A DNA stretch of 64,000 nt from Adiantum capillus-veneris (lineage: Eukaryota > Streptophyta > Polypodiopsida > Polypodiales > Pteridaceae), in assembly GCA_014529385.2 (NCBI GenBank), contig CM043955.1, forward strand, positions 137,280,108-137,344,107. Reading direction: 5' to 3'. The translations under genes were made by a program, and so were the position numbers. Position 1 is the stretch's first letter. Every line of letters starts with the position of its first letter. The notes beneath the pieces were generated by a model that worked only from the letters and a program-made list of their open reading frames with translations, was not told the DNA's origin and did not search any database. This document shows positions 20,331-30,691 of the stretch, piece by piece.

Positions 20331-20345
20331 CCCGCTCTGATACCA
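20331..20345 (-). promoter_or_regulatory. Primer binding site, copia C
   Basis: Minus strand TGGTATCAGAGCGGG, two bases from the LTR; initiator tRNA-Met type. Confidence 0.9.
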
Positions 20346-20347
20346 AT

Positions 20348-20438
20348 TGTTGGAATTAGGGTTGCAGAGAAACACACACAGCTTGGAGAAGACGAAGGAA
20401 GCTCAAGGCACACAATAGAGAGTGTGTTACTTAGTGTA
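20348..20438 (-). repeat. 5' LTR of copia C, truncated
   Basis: First 91 bases match 15576-15665, then the homology stops at TTACTTAGT. Eight filler-like bases (GTACTTAG, echoing TTACTTAG) precede the LTR of element D at 20446. Confidence 0.85.
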
Positions 20439-20634
20439 CTTAGTTTGCGGTCTTGCCAAGAAAGCACCGGGCTTATGGCTGTGAGAGTTAGTGAGAGAAC
20501 TCAACAAAAACTATATGAAGGAGTTAAACCATAGATGCCATGAAGACTAGGGTTTGGAAATAAGTGCAATCAAAGAAGACTCACTCTTTCTCTCTTGCAC
20601 TCACACACACAAAGAAAGAACACAAAAGAGAATG

Positions 20635-21062
20635 TCAAAACAATACAAAAATGAAAACATCAAGGCTATGGTCATATCGTATCATGGGTAATATGAAAGG
20701 GTTAATAGATGAGTTAATGGCATTCAATCTTGACTGACCAAATAGGCTACAAATTGTTCTTTGGAATTGTAGTTTTGTGCTTACCATAATATATATATTT
20801 TGTCTAGTGATTGGGATTAATTGTGTGTACAAATCCTCTTGGTTCATACCAAGATAACTACGCTTACGTCAAAAGAAAAGTTATAGTCTATGAGAGGTAG
20901 TATGATGGGATCCGGTGATAGAAGTATTTCATTAAGCCTTTCTGGGCCAAAGAGAAACACTATACGTTGTTGAAAGTGTATTTTTCGGCTAATCCATACG
21001 TTAATTCTAATAGATCGTACAGAGTGAAAGCGATAGAAATGATCATCATGTGGGTTATTCAT
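20635..21062 (-). other. Two tandem, mutually similar small ORFs inside the D LTR
   Basis: The 72-codon frame 21062-20844 and the 70-codon frame 20847-20635 overlap by ATGA. Over about 55 aligned residues roughly 40% are identical (S.K..FQ..I..LFG..RLN, P.ILP.I.Y..S.DV). Many aligned codons differ only at synonymous positions (AGA/AGG, TTA/CTA, CCC/CCT, GAT/GAC). Both remain open in the partner LTR (28092-27665). I recognise no family; it could be a captured, duplicated coding fragment or chance. Confidence 0.45.
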
Positions 21063-21264
21063 CTAGGATAGTATGTGCGAAATGTAGATATGAGAGAAGT
21101 GAAGAGATGAGAAGTTTTCCTCCCAAGCCCTATTCTTGCCCGTAGGCAATAAGGATATTGCGGGGAGAGATGTACCTGTAGAAAAGAGAACCTAGAATTT
21201 GCAGAGAGGATGAATTACTAAGAATGAGAGAGATAGGTTTGGTTAAGGAGATGAGATTAGATAC

Positions 21265-21288
21265 ATATATATATATATATATATATAT
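21265..21288. repeat. (TA)n microsatellite in the D LTR
   Basis: About 12 TA units; the partner LTR has about 17 (28295-28328). Confidence 0.95.
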
Positions 21289-22410
21289 GTCGGATTAGAG
21301 ATGAAAAAGAAAACAACAAGAAATCAAGAAAACATCAATGTAGAACACATCTTACTTGACAAACCCTTCGGCACCATTATTGATGGAGAGAGAAGAAGAG
21401 GGGAGCACTCCACTTTGATTGATATGCCAAGTACAACACCTTCTTTGATTAGAGTTGATCTTCCAAGGATAGCGTACAAGAATGGCTAGTCTTCCTCTAG
21501 GAAAAAGTGTAGGCTTGGGCTTATGCTAATGGGGCTAAGTACAATTAGGCATTACTACTCACTCCCTCAAGAATTCCTCTCATCAATGGCTTGAATGCTT
21601 GAGTTCCTTTTCAAGGAAGAAGAGGTCCCCTTTTATAGGTGAAGGGAACCCCCAAGGGTTTACACAAGAAGAGAGGAGCCAGTGTGAATAGGAATTGGAA
21701 AAGTTGGAAATGAGCTGTCCCTGCATGATGTGGGTAGACTGGGGTCCAGTATTTTGATCATATCTCCTCAACCGTGGCTCCAAATAAAAAAGTAAAAATA
21801 TGGGCAGAAACTTCAGGTCATTAGCTACGATTTTTATTTTAAAATTATTTTCCAATTCGGATTGGAACCTTGTGTAAAAAATTCATCAAAATAGGGTCTA
21901 TTTCTGGCAACAAAAGTCTTCCCGTGGTCCCCTTAGCCTAGACTTTCATTTAATTCCAAAGGACACCTCATGCCATATGAAAGTATGACATTGCTCCTTG
22001 ACAAATTTTTGTAATCATGCTTGCAATAATGCATTAAAATAAGTGTATCTTTGAAATCATGCCACCTAGTGTCCCACTAGGATTTGATTCCCTCCTAGTA
22101 GCTATTTAAAAAGAAATATAAGAAAAATATGAAAAATACATAGAATATATATATATTGGAGTTTACCATATATATAGGATCTAGCTAGGATGTGAGATGA
22201 TAATGAGATAGTAGAAATAAAGAATCAATGCTTTTTGCCCTAAGTTAAAGAGGCGGAGCTATTGAGCTTTTCCCATAGTATTTTCTGATGGTAAAGTAAG
22301 AATAGGTTACCCTTGAGAAAAATAATAGGATGAGATAGAAGGCTTATTATTATACTTAAATATGCATATGTACATTATAGGAAAGACAATTATGTATCTA
22401 AAAAATTACT

Positions 22411-22735
22411 CTTCCTTCAACCTGGTTAGTTAGGTCCTCTCGTGCAAGAACCAAGTATCTCATCTGCCAGAGTCCTAGAGGCATTGTGACTAGATCCACA
22501 ACCCATTTATAGTGCATGGCTAGTGGATATGTAGGGTGCAATCCATCACGATGTCGAACATTTGAATACACTTAACAAGTTACACATGTCTCTACAAACT
22601 GAGATACATCTTTATACATACCCTTCCACCAGTATTTTTCTTTCAACTTGGAGAAGGTTGCCCATACACCCCTGTGTCCAGCCCATAAACTCTCATGAAA
22701 CTCTTGCATGAGCTTTACTTGAGTCTCTTTTTAAC
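22411..22735 (-). pseudogene. Integrase N-terminal fragment (element D)
   Basis: Downstream of RNase H, minus-strand translation shows HESLWAGHRGVWATFSKLKE and YKDVSQFVETCVTC, an HHCC zinc-binding domain. After a stop, HYKWVVDLVTMPLG and RYLVLAREDLTNQVEGR are the first strand of the catalytic core with its aspartate. The sequence then meets the LTR directly, so the remaining catalytic residues and C-terminus are deleted. Confidence 0.75.
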
Positions 22736-23717
22736 ATATAACCCTTTGAGGTGTAGCACCCTTTTGTTTAGGATGCTTCCACAAGTAACCATCCCTCAAA
22801 AAGTACCCATATTCTTTCCAGCGTATCCTCTTGAATTCTTGTTCAGACCAATCATCCTGTTTTGTTAGAGTACTCAAGTAGCTTCCAATAAGAAGCCAAT
22901 CACCTTCATAAAGCTCTTTCAAGAATGATTCAAGTAGATTAGTCATGCAGACATTGTTACCTTTGACATGAGAGATAGAATAGAACTTTGTGCCTACATC
23001 ATCTCCCTCATCAATCATTTTTGTCTCATCTTCATACCTTGCCCTTGATAGCATATCTGCCACTGTATTGTCTTTACCTGCAATGTGCTTAAACTCAAGA
23101 TTTAAGGACTTAATGTAGGCAATCCACCGCAACATAGCAATGTCTGGAGTTGAGCAGCTTGTAATCATCCCAAGAAGTGGTAGACAATCTGTTTCTACAA
23201 CCACACATGCACCAATTAGGTACTCTTTCCCACTTTTCAAGGCTGTAACCATACCCCATAGCTCTCTCTTTATCTGTGGATAGTTTCTTTGGCGAGCACT
23301 TAGTACCTTTGATCCAAATCTTACCACATACCTGTGTCCTTCTTTGTCATCTTGCCCTATTGCCCATCCAATCCCTGTAGGACTGGTATCTACTGTCACA
23401 ATCACTGGCCTTTGACACTCATAGTCTACCTTTCTCAAAGTCGTTGCTGACTGGAGCAACTCCTTTAGCTTTTTCATGGATTTTACATGTGCTTCTGTCC
23501 ATTTAAACTTCTGATTCTTTCTAAGCAGCTGATAAAGAGGATCAGCTACATGTACATAATGTGGAATCCAAATAACATAGAAGACACATGCTCCCAGAAA
23601 CCTTCTAACCTCAGTGATGCTAGTGCACGTTTCTTTCATTCTTTGGATGGCATCTACAAAGTTTCCTACCATATGGCCCGCACATGTGCCCCACAATAAG
23701 CACTTCATTGACACCAA
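22731..23717 (-). pseudogene. RT connection and RNase H (element D)
   Basis: RFLGACVFYVIWIPHYVHVA and FKWTEAHVKSMKKLKELLQS form the RT thumb/connection. VIVTVDTSPTGIGWAIGQ, KRELWGMVTALK, VVVETDCLPLL and IAGKDNTVADMLSR are the RNase H motifs with D, E, D and D. The start overlaps the RT frame 23620-23717 in a different frame, which shows a frameshift near 23670. Confidence 0.88.
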
Positions 23718-24912
23718 ACATAGACTTTTTCCCTAACAATGTAAGATTCACTTCTTCCAACCTAGACAAAATTTTATCACAATCATTTATGTGATTTACC
23801 ACAAACCTGCGACATCCCTTGAGATCCAAAGCTTCATCTTTGTCACTTTCTTCACATCCTTTGATAGGCAAATCATCAATGAAAGGCATTGTGATTTGAG
23901 GAATAAAGTCACGTAAGACCTTATTCATCCCATTCATCATATGTGCAACCGAGTTGGTTGCTCCCTGTGGCAAGGTACACATCCTTACCAAACCCAAAGG
24001 TGTCCTCATGGTTGTCAAGTCTCTGCTTTCGATTGCAAGCTGAAATTGATCATACCTTGAGTAGAGATCCCCCATTGAGTGGATTACCCTCCCTGCAAAT
24101 GCCTCTGCAAACTCATCCACAATTGGACCTGTACCTACATTTCTAATTGTCACCTTGTTCACTGGTTGCATATCTTGGATGAAGCGTAGAGAACCATTCT
24201 TCTTCGGAACTGTGAACCACGTGTTTGAGTATGGAGCACAAGAAGGCTCCAAGATTCCCATTTTGATTTTCTCATTTAGTAGCTCTACTAACTTTGGCAA
24301 ATGAGCCTTTGGAACCGGAATAGGCTGCAGATTCCAAGGCACATGAGGTATTGTGAAAATTACCATAGGAGCTACAATAGAAGGATCAACACATCCTATC
24401 TCATGTGGCTCAAATGTAAAAGCCTTACCATGCTTTGAAAGCATTTCTTTGAAGCACTTTGTCTCCTCCTGTGTTAGAAACTCCTCGCGACCAATCTGCA
24501 AGTCTTGGAAAGACTCCTTTGTGAAGGTATGCCCAATCTTTTTAGGATTCCTCAAACTTGGTTGTAAAGAAGCCTGCTCAATCTTTTCCCTGTTGTTGGG
24601 TGGTAAGGGTGAAGCTACTGGTTTCACCTTCTTTGCTACACTCTTGTATTTAGTTTCAACATGGACTTTTAGGCCAACTGTTTGGCTTTCTTTAAAGGCT
24701 TCTATTACTTGATACATTTCCATAGAGCAAAATTCCACAACTTCATTTTCAAGATGCAAATTAGACCCCATTATAACATCAATCTCACCCATAGTATCTA
24801 CAAAAGAAACTTGTTCACACAAACCCAAAACATTTTCAGTAGGCTCTAGCAACCCACTCTTTTTCATGCCTATTTGTACATTATGCACATATTGCCTCTC
24901 ACATCTCTTCAA
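23620..24912 (-). pseudogene. Ty3/gypsy reverse transcriptase (element D)
   Basis: WFTVPKKNGSLRFIQDMQPV, SMGDLYSRYDQFQLAI, TPLGLVRMCTLPQGATNS and TMPFIDDLPIKG form an RT palm. The catalytic box is FIDD rather than the usual Y[LVM]DD. DLYSRYDQF replaces the common DL.SGYHQI. This places D well apart from the chromoviruses A/B and the E/F family in this window. RT copies the element RNA into DNA. Confidence 0.88.
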
Positions 24913-25034
24913 ACCTTCAAGTTTTGTAAAACATACTGATCCATTCTTTGTTACGAAGGAGCTCGTTGAAAATGCTTCACCTATTTTTGGATCAGGCGAG
25001 ACCCTTTTTATTTCTGTACCACTGCAATCCCGCT

Positions 25035-26585
25035 TTACAATGGTACTTGGCCAAAACCCATCATTTCTCTATGATCATGAAACCCTTTTCTCACCTTTGG
25101 TAGAGGATGTTCTCTGAGGTTGTCACGATTTCTTTCATGGTTCACACAAACTGTGAGAAATTGGACAGCTCGTTTATCATCTTTGCTACGTATCCTAGCA
25201 TATGCTGAACCATCATCCATTACCTTTGTTTCCATTCGAACTCCCACAGTGTAGGGCTGTCCAAGGATGAGATCATATGAAGATGTATCCTGTACAAAGA
25301 AGTTTTGGTTAATCTTTACATCACCTATTGTTACCTTCACACCTGGACATGCTGCATACAATTCACCGGATGAATTGTTTGCCACTTTTACCATCCAGCC
25401 ATGATCTGTGTCCATCGGCCATTTGCACTTGTTGTAGAGACTCTTTGACATTATTTTTATTTCTGAACCATGGTCAATCAAGGCAACAAATGGCTCTTCA
25501 AGATCACCTACCTTGACCAAAGTTTCTGTAGTAGCCCTTGCCCAATGACTTCGTGAATAGTAACTCCTAGGAATATCTTCAACTTCTTCATCATCATTTG
25601 AGAAATACACTTGCTTCACTCTCCCACTAGATTGGTAGCATCCTACCATAGCTCCATCATTCTCCTTATTTTGCAGTTGCATCCCTTGTGTCTTTGAGGT
25701 TTCCCCTTCAACCTGTGGACGAGAAACTTCAGCAAGGGTTTGCCTCTTCCTCTTGATGATGTCAATGATCTCCTCATGGAATTCACGCTTTGCAATGCCA
25801 AGAACTTCTCCCAGAGTAAACTCAATCTTGCTATTCAAGATCCTTTCCTCCAAGACTTTGTTTAAATCTGTAGCAACCTCAATATTAGATTGTAGTTTAT
25901 AAGTTGGGCCTTTTGTCTTACCTTTCGTTGGCTCTTTCTTCTTTCCTATTGTAGACTCCTCCATGAGTACTTCAGGTGGAGATGCTCCTTGTGTTGAGGG
26001 TGTTTGAGAAGGCATTGAGTCGCTTCTTCCCCCACTTCTAGAATCTCTTTTTGATGGTCCTTCATCAGCATTCTCACGTTTGCGCTTCTCTTCTATAATT
26101 TCCTCATTTTGTTGGCATTTTGTAATGTAGGCATGCACTGACAATGAGTCCACTGGATCATTCCATCCTGTTTCTAAACGTATACAATCACCTGCTTCAT
26201 GTAGAATCTCTTTTGTAAGCTTTCCCTTTTTAGCTAATTGCATGACATTTGGCCAAATTTGACCATGATGGTCACTCACCTCTTCATCACAAAAATGTTC
26301 AATTTTTACTCCAAAAGTAGCTGCCTCAACTGAAGAGGTGGCATGCTTAGTTACCATATCTTCAACTAAGGTTTGCATTCCCCCCTTCCCAAAGTTAGTT
26401 CTCAAGGGTAGACCTGTCTCTTTGAAGTGGATTTTACCATCCTTAAAAAAGACAACATCTTTTGACAAAGCATCACTAAAATCATCACAATCCCTTCTTA
26501 CATGGTTTGTACTATCACACCAAATACATCTATTAACAAACCCTTCTTTGGGCTGTTGTCTTTGCCTAGGAAGTGGCCCTGATGG
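25035..26585 (-). pseudogene. Protease region with zinc knuckle (element D)
   Basis: In frame after a TAA at 26586-26588, the sequence has the zinc knuckle CIWCDSTNHVRRDC, a charged linker, then a retropepsin: EPFVALIDHGSEIKIMSKSL and YDLILGQPYTVG. The active-site triplet is D-H-G where retropepsins usually have D-[ST]-G. It should cleave the polyprotein if active. Gag and this ORF are in the same frame with only that one stop between them. Confidence 0.82.
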
Positions 26586-27413
26586 TTAGCCTTTTTCTTC
26601 AAGCTTTACAAACTTCACCTTCAAGTCACGCATTCCCTTCACAAGCTCATATAGCATGGACTCATCAAACTTAGGAGCGATAAAAGTAGGCTTTACAATT
26701 TTGTCAGAAGTTGAGGTGGAAGGACTTGTAGTGTTTACTACCATCTTGTCCCTTCTTCTTTGTCGTTTGGCAAGCAGTGAGACAGCACCTTCAACCTCAT
26801 TCCAGTCGGTCTTTAGTCCTTGATCAGCATCTTTATCTTCAAGAAGAAGCTCCAAATTTTCTTGAAACTCTTTACCTGCAGCTTGTAAGAAAAGATCTGT
26901 CTTCTCTACATCTAGTGTGACCCTTTCTGTCCTGGTGAGTTGTGCATAGCGCCGCTCAAATTCCCTAAGTAGCTCTGTTATTGATAGTCCTTGCTTTGGC
27001 TTGACTACCCATTCTAAGAATTTCCTTTTGGTCACTCTCTCAGAGTCCTCCATGAAATATTCCTCCTTTAAAGCTACTTTGAGTTCTTCCCAATTTCTCC
27101 CATGCCCATCTTTAATTACCCTAACATGCTCTCTAATTTCTGGAGCAACAACTAGCTCAAAGCTTTGAATCATCTCACCTTCTGACACGCGATGCAGCTC
27201 CATCTCCTTCACATACTCGCGTAAGTACTTGGTTACATCTTTGCCATTGAACTGATCCATTCTATTGACGACTGCTTGTATGGCCTTCGTTGCTGAAATC
27301 TCCCTTCTTTCAGTGGCATGTTGTTGTTGCATGAACATTGCAAATGCTTCAAACATTTGCATTGTTGCTGGGTCAAAATGCATACCTTGTTGCTCAACAT
27401 GATCACCCATGGT
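26586..27413 (-). CDS. gag (element D)
   Basis: Start taken at MGDHVEQQGMHFDPATMQMF; the upstream in-frame part runs into the leader. FNGKDVTKYLREYVKEMELH, then WEELKVALKEEYF and LLREFERRYAQL, follow the retrotransposon Gag (capsid) pattern. It ends at KLEEKG followed by TAA, after which the same frame continues into the knuckle and protease. Confidence 0.82.
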   Translation of the reverse strand, partial: TMGDHVEQQGMHFDPATMQMFEAFAMFMQQQHATERREISATKAIQAVVNRMDQFNGKDVTKYLREYVKEMELHRVSEGEMIQSFELVVAPEIREHVRVIKDGHGRNWEELKVALKEEYFMEDSERVTKRKFLEWVVKPKQGLSITELLREFERRYAQLTRTERVTLDVEKTDLFLQAAGKEFQENLELLLEDKDADQGLKTDWNEVEGAVSLLAKRQRRRDKMVVNTTSPSTSTSDKIVKPTFIAPKFDESMLYELVKGMRDLKVKFVKLEEKG

Positions 27414-27475
27414 TACCCACAAAATCTCACCCTGGCAGTTTCGCGTCAGGTTCACCAAAAATATATCGAGAAATT

Positions 27476-28290
27476 TGCGGTCTTCCCAGGAAAGCACCGG
27501 GCTTATGGCTGTGAGAGTTTGTGAGAGAACTCAACAAAAACTATATGAAGGAGTTAAACCATAGATGCCATGAAGACTAGGGTTTGGAAATAAGTGCAAT
27601 CAAAGAAGACTCACTCTTTCTCTCTTGCACTCACACACACAAAGAAAGAACACAAAAGAGAATGTCAAAACAATACGAAAATGAAAACATCAAGGCTATG
27701 GTCATATCGTATCATGGGTAATATGAAAGGGTTAATAGATGAGTTAATGGCATTCAATCTTGACTGACCAAATAGGCTACGAATTGTTCTTTGGAATTGT
27801 AGTTTTGTGCTTACCATAATATATATATTTTGTCTAGTGATTGGGATTAATTGTGTGTACAAATCCTCTTGGTTCATACCAAGATAACTACGCTTACGTC
27901 AAAAGAAAAGTTATAGTCTATGAGAGGTAGTATGATGGGATCCGGTGATAGAAGTATTTCATTAAGCCTTTCTGGGCCAAAGAGAAACACTATACGTTGT
28001 TGAAAGTGTATTTTTCGGCTAATCCATACGTTAATTCTAATAGATCGTACAGAGTGAAAGCGATAGAAATGATCATCATGTGGGTTATTCATCTAGGATA
28101 GTATGTGCGAAATGTAGATATGAGAGAAGTGAAGAGATGAGAAGTTTTCCTCCCAAGCCCTATTCTTGCCTGTAGGCAATAAGGATACTGTGGGGAGAGA
28201 TGTACCTGTAGAAAAGAGAACCTAGAATGTGCAGAGAGGATGAATTACTAAGAATGAGAGAGATAGGTTTGGTTAAGGAGATGAGATTAG

Positions 28291-28330
<40 letters not shown>

Positions 28331-29452
28331 GAATAGAGATGAAAAAGAAAACAACAAGAAATCAAGAAAACATCAATGTAGAACACATCTTACTTGACAA
28401 ACCCTTCGGCACCATTATTGATGGAGAGAGAAGAAGAGGGGAGCACTCCACTTTGATTGATATGCCAAGTACAACACCTTCTTTGATTAGAGTTGATCTT
28501 CCAAGGATAGCGTACAAGAATGGCTAGTCTTCCTCTAGGAGAAAGTGTAGGCTTGGGCTTATGTTAATGGGGCTAAGTACAATTAGGCATTACTACTCAC
28601 TCCCTCAAGAATTCCTCTCATCAATGGCTTGAATGCTTGAGTTCCTTTTCAAGGAAGAAGAGGTCCCCTTTTATAGGTGAAGGGAATCCCCAAGGGTTTA
28701 CACAAGAAGAGAGGAGCCAGTGTGAATAGGAATTGGAAAAGTTGGAAATGAGCTGTCCGTGCATGATGTGGGTAGACTGGGGTCCAGTATTTTGATCATA
28801 TCTCCTTAACCGTGGCTCCAAATAAAAAAGTAAAAATATGGGCAAAAACTTCAGCTCATTAGCTACGATTTTCATTCTAAAATCATTTTCCAATTCGGAT
28901 TGGAACCTCGTGTAAAAAATTCATGAAAATAGGGTCCATTTCTGGCAGCAAAAGTCTTTCCGTGGTCCCCTTAGCCTAGACTTTCATTTAATTCCAAAGG
29001 ACACCTCATGCCATATGAAAGGATGATATTGATCCTTGACAAAGTTTTGTAATCATGCTTGCAATAATGCATTAAAATAAGTGTATCTTTGAAATCATGC
29101 CACCTAATGTGCCACTAGGATGTGATTTCCTCCTAGTAGCTATTTAAAAAGAAATATAAGAAAAATATAAAAAATACATAGAATATATATATATATATTG
29201 GAGTTTACCCTAGATATAGGATCTAGCTAGGGTGTGAGATGATAATGAGATAGTAGAAATAAAGAATCAATGCTTTTTGCCCCAAGTTAAAGAGGCGGAG
29301 CTATTGAGCTGTTCCCATAGTATTTTCTGATGGTAAAGTAAGGATAGGTTACCCTTGAGAAAAATAATAGGATGAGATAGAAGGATTATTATTATACTTA
29401 AATATGCATATGTACATTATAGAAAAGATAATTATGTATCTAAAAAGTTACA
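27476..29452 (-). repeat. 5' LTR of element D
   Basis: Plus-strand start TGCGGTCTTCCC, end TTTTTAGTTACA when the last bases are read on the plus strand as AAAAAGTTACA. The first TGG inward on the minus strand (TGGTGAACCTGACGCG) is about 20 bases from the LTR; I could not match it to a tRNA, so the primer site is unassigned. Confidence 0.88.
28295..28328. repeat. (TA)n microsatellite in the D 5' LTR
   Basis: About 17 TA units, longer than in the partner LTR. Confidence 0.95.
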
Positions 29453-29469
29453 AGATAGATCTTGTAGCA

Positions 29470-29667
29470 TGCGTTCCCACTATGTACGTGTCACAACACG
29501 ACAACGCCTTGGTAGATCTTTAGATCATTGGACTCTAGCAGGTATTCTTGGATCCATGTGCTAGTTGGCTTTAGAGTTCCTTCTGGTATGACGAAGGGCT
29601 CTACATCTTCCAAATAATCCTTTATGGTCATCCTCTTCTTCTTTGCCGGTGACTTTGCGGCTGCCTT
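29470..29667 (-). pseudogene. Truncated accessory ORF, N-terminus (element E)
   Basis: Minus strand translates to KRMTIKDYLEDVEPFVIPEG and then TLKPTSTWIQEYLLESNDLK. This aligns with KRPTIKDALAEAEPFDIPAE and TLKPTKTWVEEAVLEQEGIK of the 602-codon ORF of element F. The codon at the F start position is AAG here instead of ATG (29667-29665). Homology ends near the D junction. Conservation between two diverged elements shows that the accessory ORF belongs to the family. Confidence 0.85.
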
Positions 29668-29832
29668 AGATCCTGTTGCACTCAGTAGTCCGAAGTTAGC
29701 GTTTTTTCCATATCAGCTTAGAAACTGAGTTTTAACTATCCAAATGACTTGAAAATTGAAAATAAAACTTAAAAGGAACTTGTGAAACTGTGCATGTGCT
29801 CACAGTACAATTTTGGCAAAAAATTATCATCT

Positions 29833-30691
29833 AGACATCCTACACGTAGGATGTCTTTTTCATCAAATTTTGGTGAAACATGACATGCTGGTGGTCCTTG
29901 GCCTGTACAACATAGCTATGTGCTTGGATTTGGATTTGGGCATCAAAAAGTGGAATTTTGGGCAGATTCAGGCTTTAGGCTCACAAATTGGGTAGGATTT
30001 CCACAACAGGTGGCAAATGATATCCAAATGGGTTAAAAATTGATATATGGGCTCGTTGCACCATGGTAATGGCTCCCATGATGTCATTGTTTGCACAGAA
30101 GTTCAAAAACATGCTGGAGACATCCTACGTGTACGATGTCTATTTCATCAAAATGGCTTGGGATTTGTTCTGTGGGTAGTCCTTGGCATGTGGAACATGG
30201 CCATGCTCTTGGATTTGGATTTGGACAAGATTTGGTGTTGGTAAGACCATGTGTAGTGTTTTTGGGCTCATAAAGGGTCAAAAATGATTAGAATGGCTTG
30301 AAACTTGATATATGAGCTCTTGAAGATGCTATGAAAAGATCTGGAATGTAAAAATACCCTCTGTAGGCCAAAAATGTCAAATAGACATCCTACGCGTAGG
30401 ATGTCTACTTCATCAATTTTTGAAGGTGACCACACAGATTGGTTGGCTATGTGCTCATGAATGTGTTGTGCAAGTTTTATGTGATTTGGACAAGTTTTGG
30501 TAGGTCTATGGCCCATTATTGCCTCTATGCCGTAACTTCGCGTTTTTTCATGCATATGAGGTCAATTTTGGTTCAAATGTGATGAAACTTGGTGGCTAGC
30601 ATGTAAAGGCTATTCAGAAAATGTGTGTGATGAGAGTTGTTGGGTTCTATGCCCATAAATGGCCTTGAGATATCCTACGCGTAGGATGTTT
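29833..30691. repeat. Palindrome array in element E (four copies)
   Basis: 24-bp palindromes start at 29833, 30118, 30383 and 30668 (intervals 285, 265, 285). The half-site is AGACATCCTACG followed by its reverse complement. The copy at 30383 is perfect; the others have one or a few mismatches. The surrounding sequence also repeats loosely (CATCAAA, GATGAAACTTGG). The nearest copy is 165 nt from the accessory start position. Confidence 0.92.

Larger units (their letters stand above)
15576..20445 (-). mobile_element. Copia element C (minus strand), right LTR truncated
   Basis: Order on the minus strand: LTR fragment (20438-20348), tRNA-Met primer site, gag (19985-18873), protease-integrase (18931-17387), RT (17386-16262), RNase H (16376-15861), polypurine tract, LTR (15804-15576). 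The right LTR keeps about 91 of 229 bp and then abuts the LTR of element D. Stops at 17387 and near 17103 and frame changes make it defective. Confidence 0.9.
20446..22410 (-). repeat. 3' LTR of element D
   Basis: About 1,965 bp, starting TGCGGTCTTGCC on the plus strand and homologous to 27476-29452. It includes a TA microsatellite (21265-21288) and two small similar open frames (20635-20847 and 20844-21062, minus strand). Confidence 0.9.
20446..29452 (-). mobile_element. Ty3/gypsy element D with about 2-kb LTRs
   Basis: LTRs at 20446-22410 and 27476-29452, about 97% identical by eye. Coding order on the minus strand: gag (27413-26586), protease (26585-25035), RT (24912-23620), RNase H (23717-22731), integrase zinc finger and start of the core, then the 3' LTR. 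Most of the integrase is missing. The flanks TAGTT and AGATA do not match, so no target duplication is seen; the left flank is copia C and the right flank is element E. Confidence 0.9.

Noticed and set aside
27440-27475. Primer binding site for element D (TGGTGAACCTGACGCG)
   Set aside because: About 20 bases from the LTR and not matched to any tRNA 3' end I know; left unassigned.
29453-29461. AGATAGAT right of element D as continuation of the copia C LTR (AAGATAGAT)
   Set aside because: Only about eight bases match before divergence; too short to prove that D inserted into that LTR.
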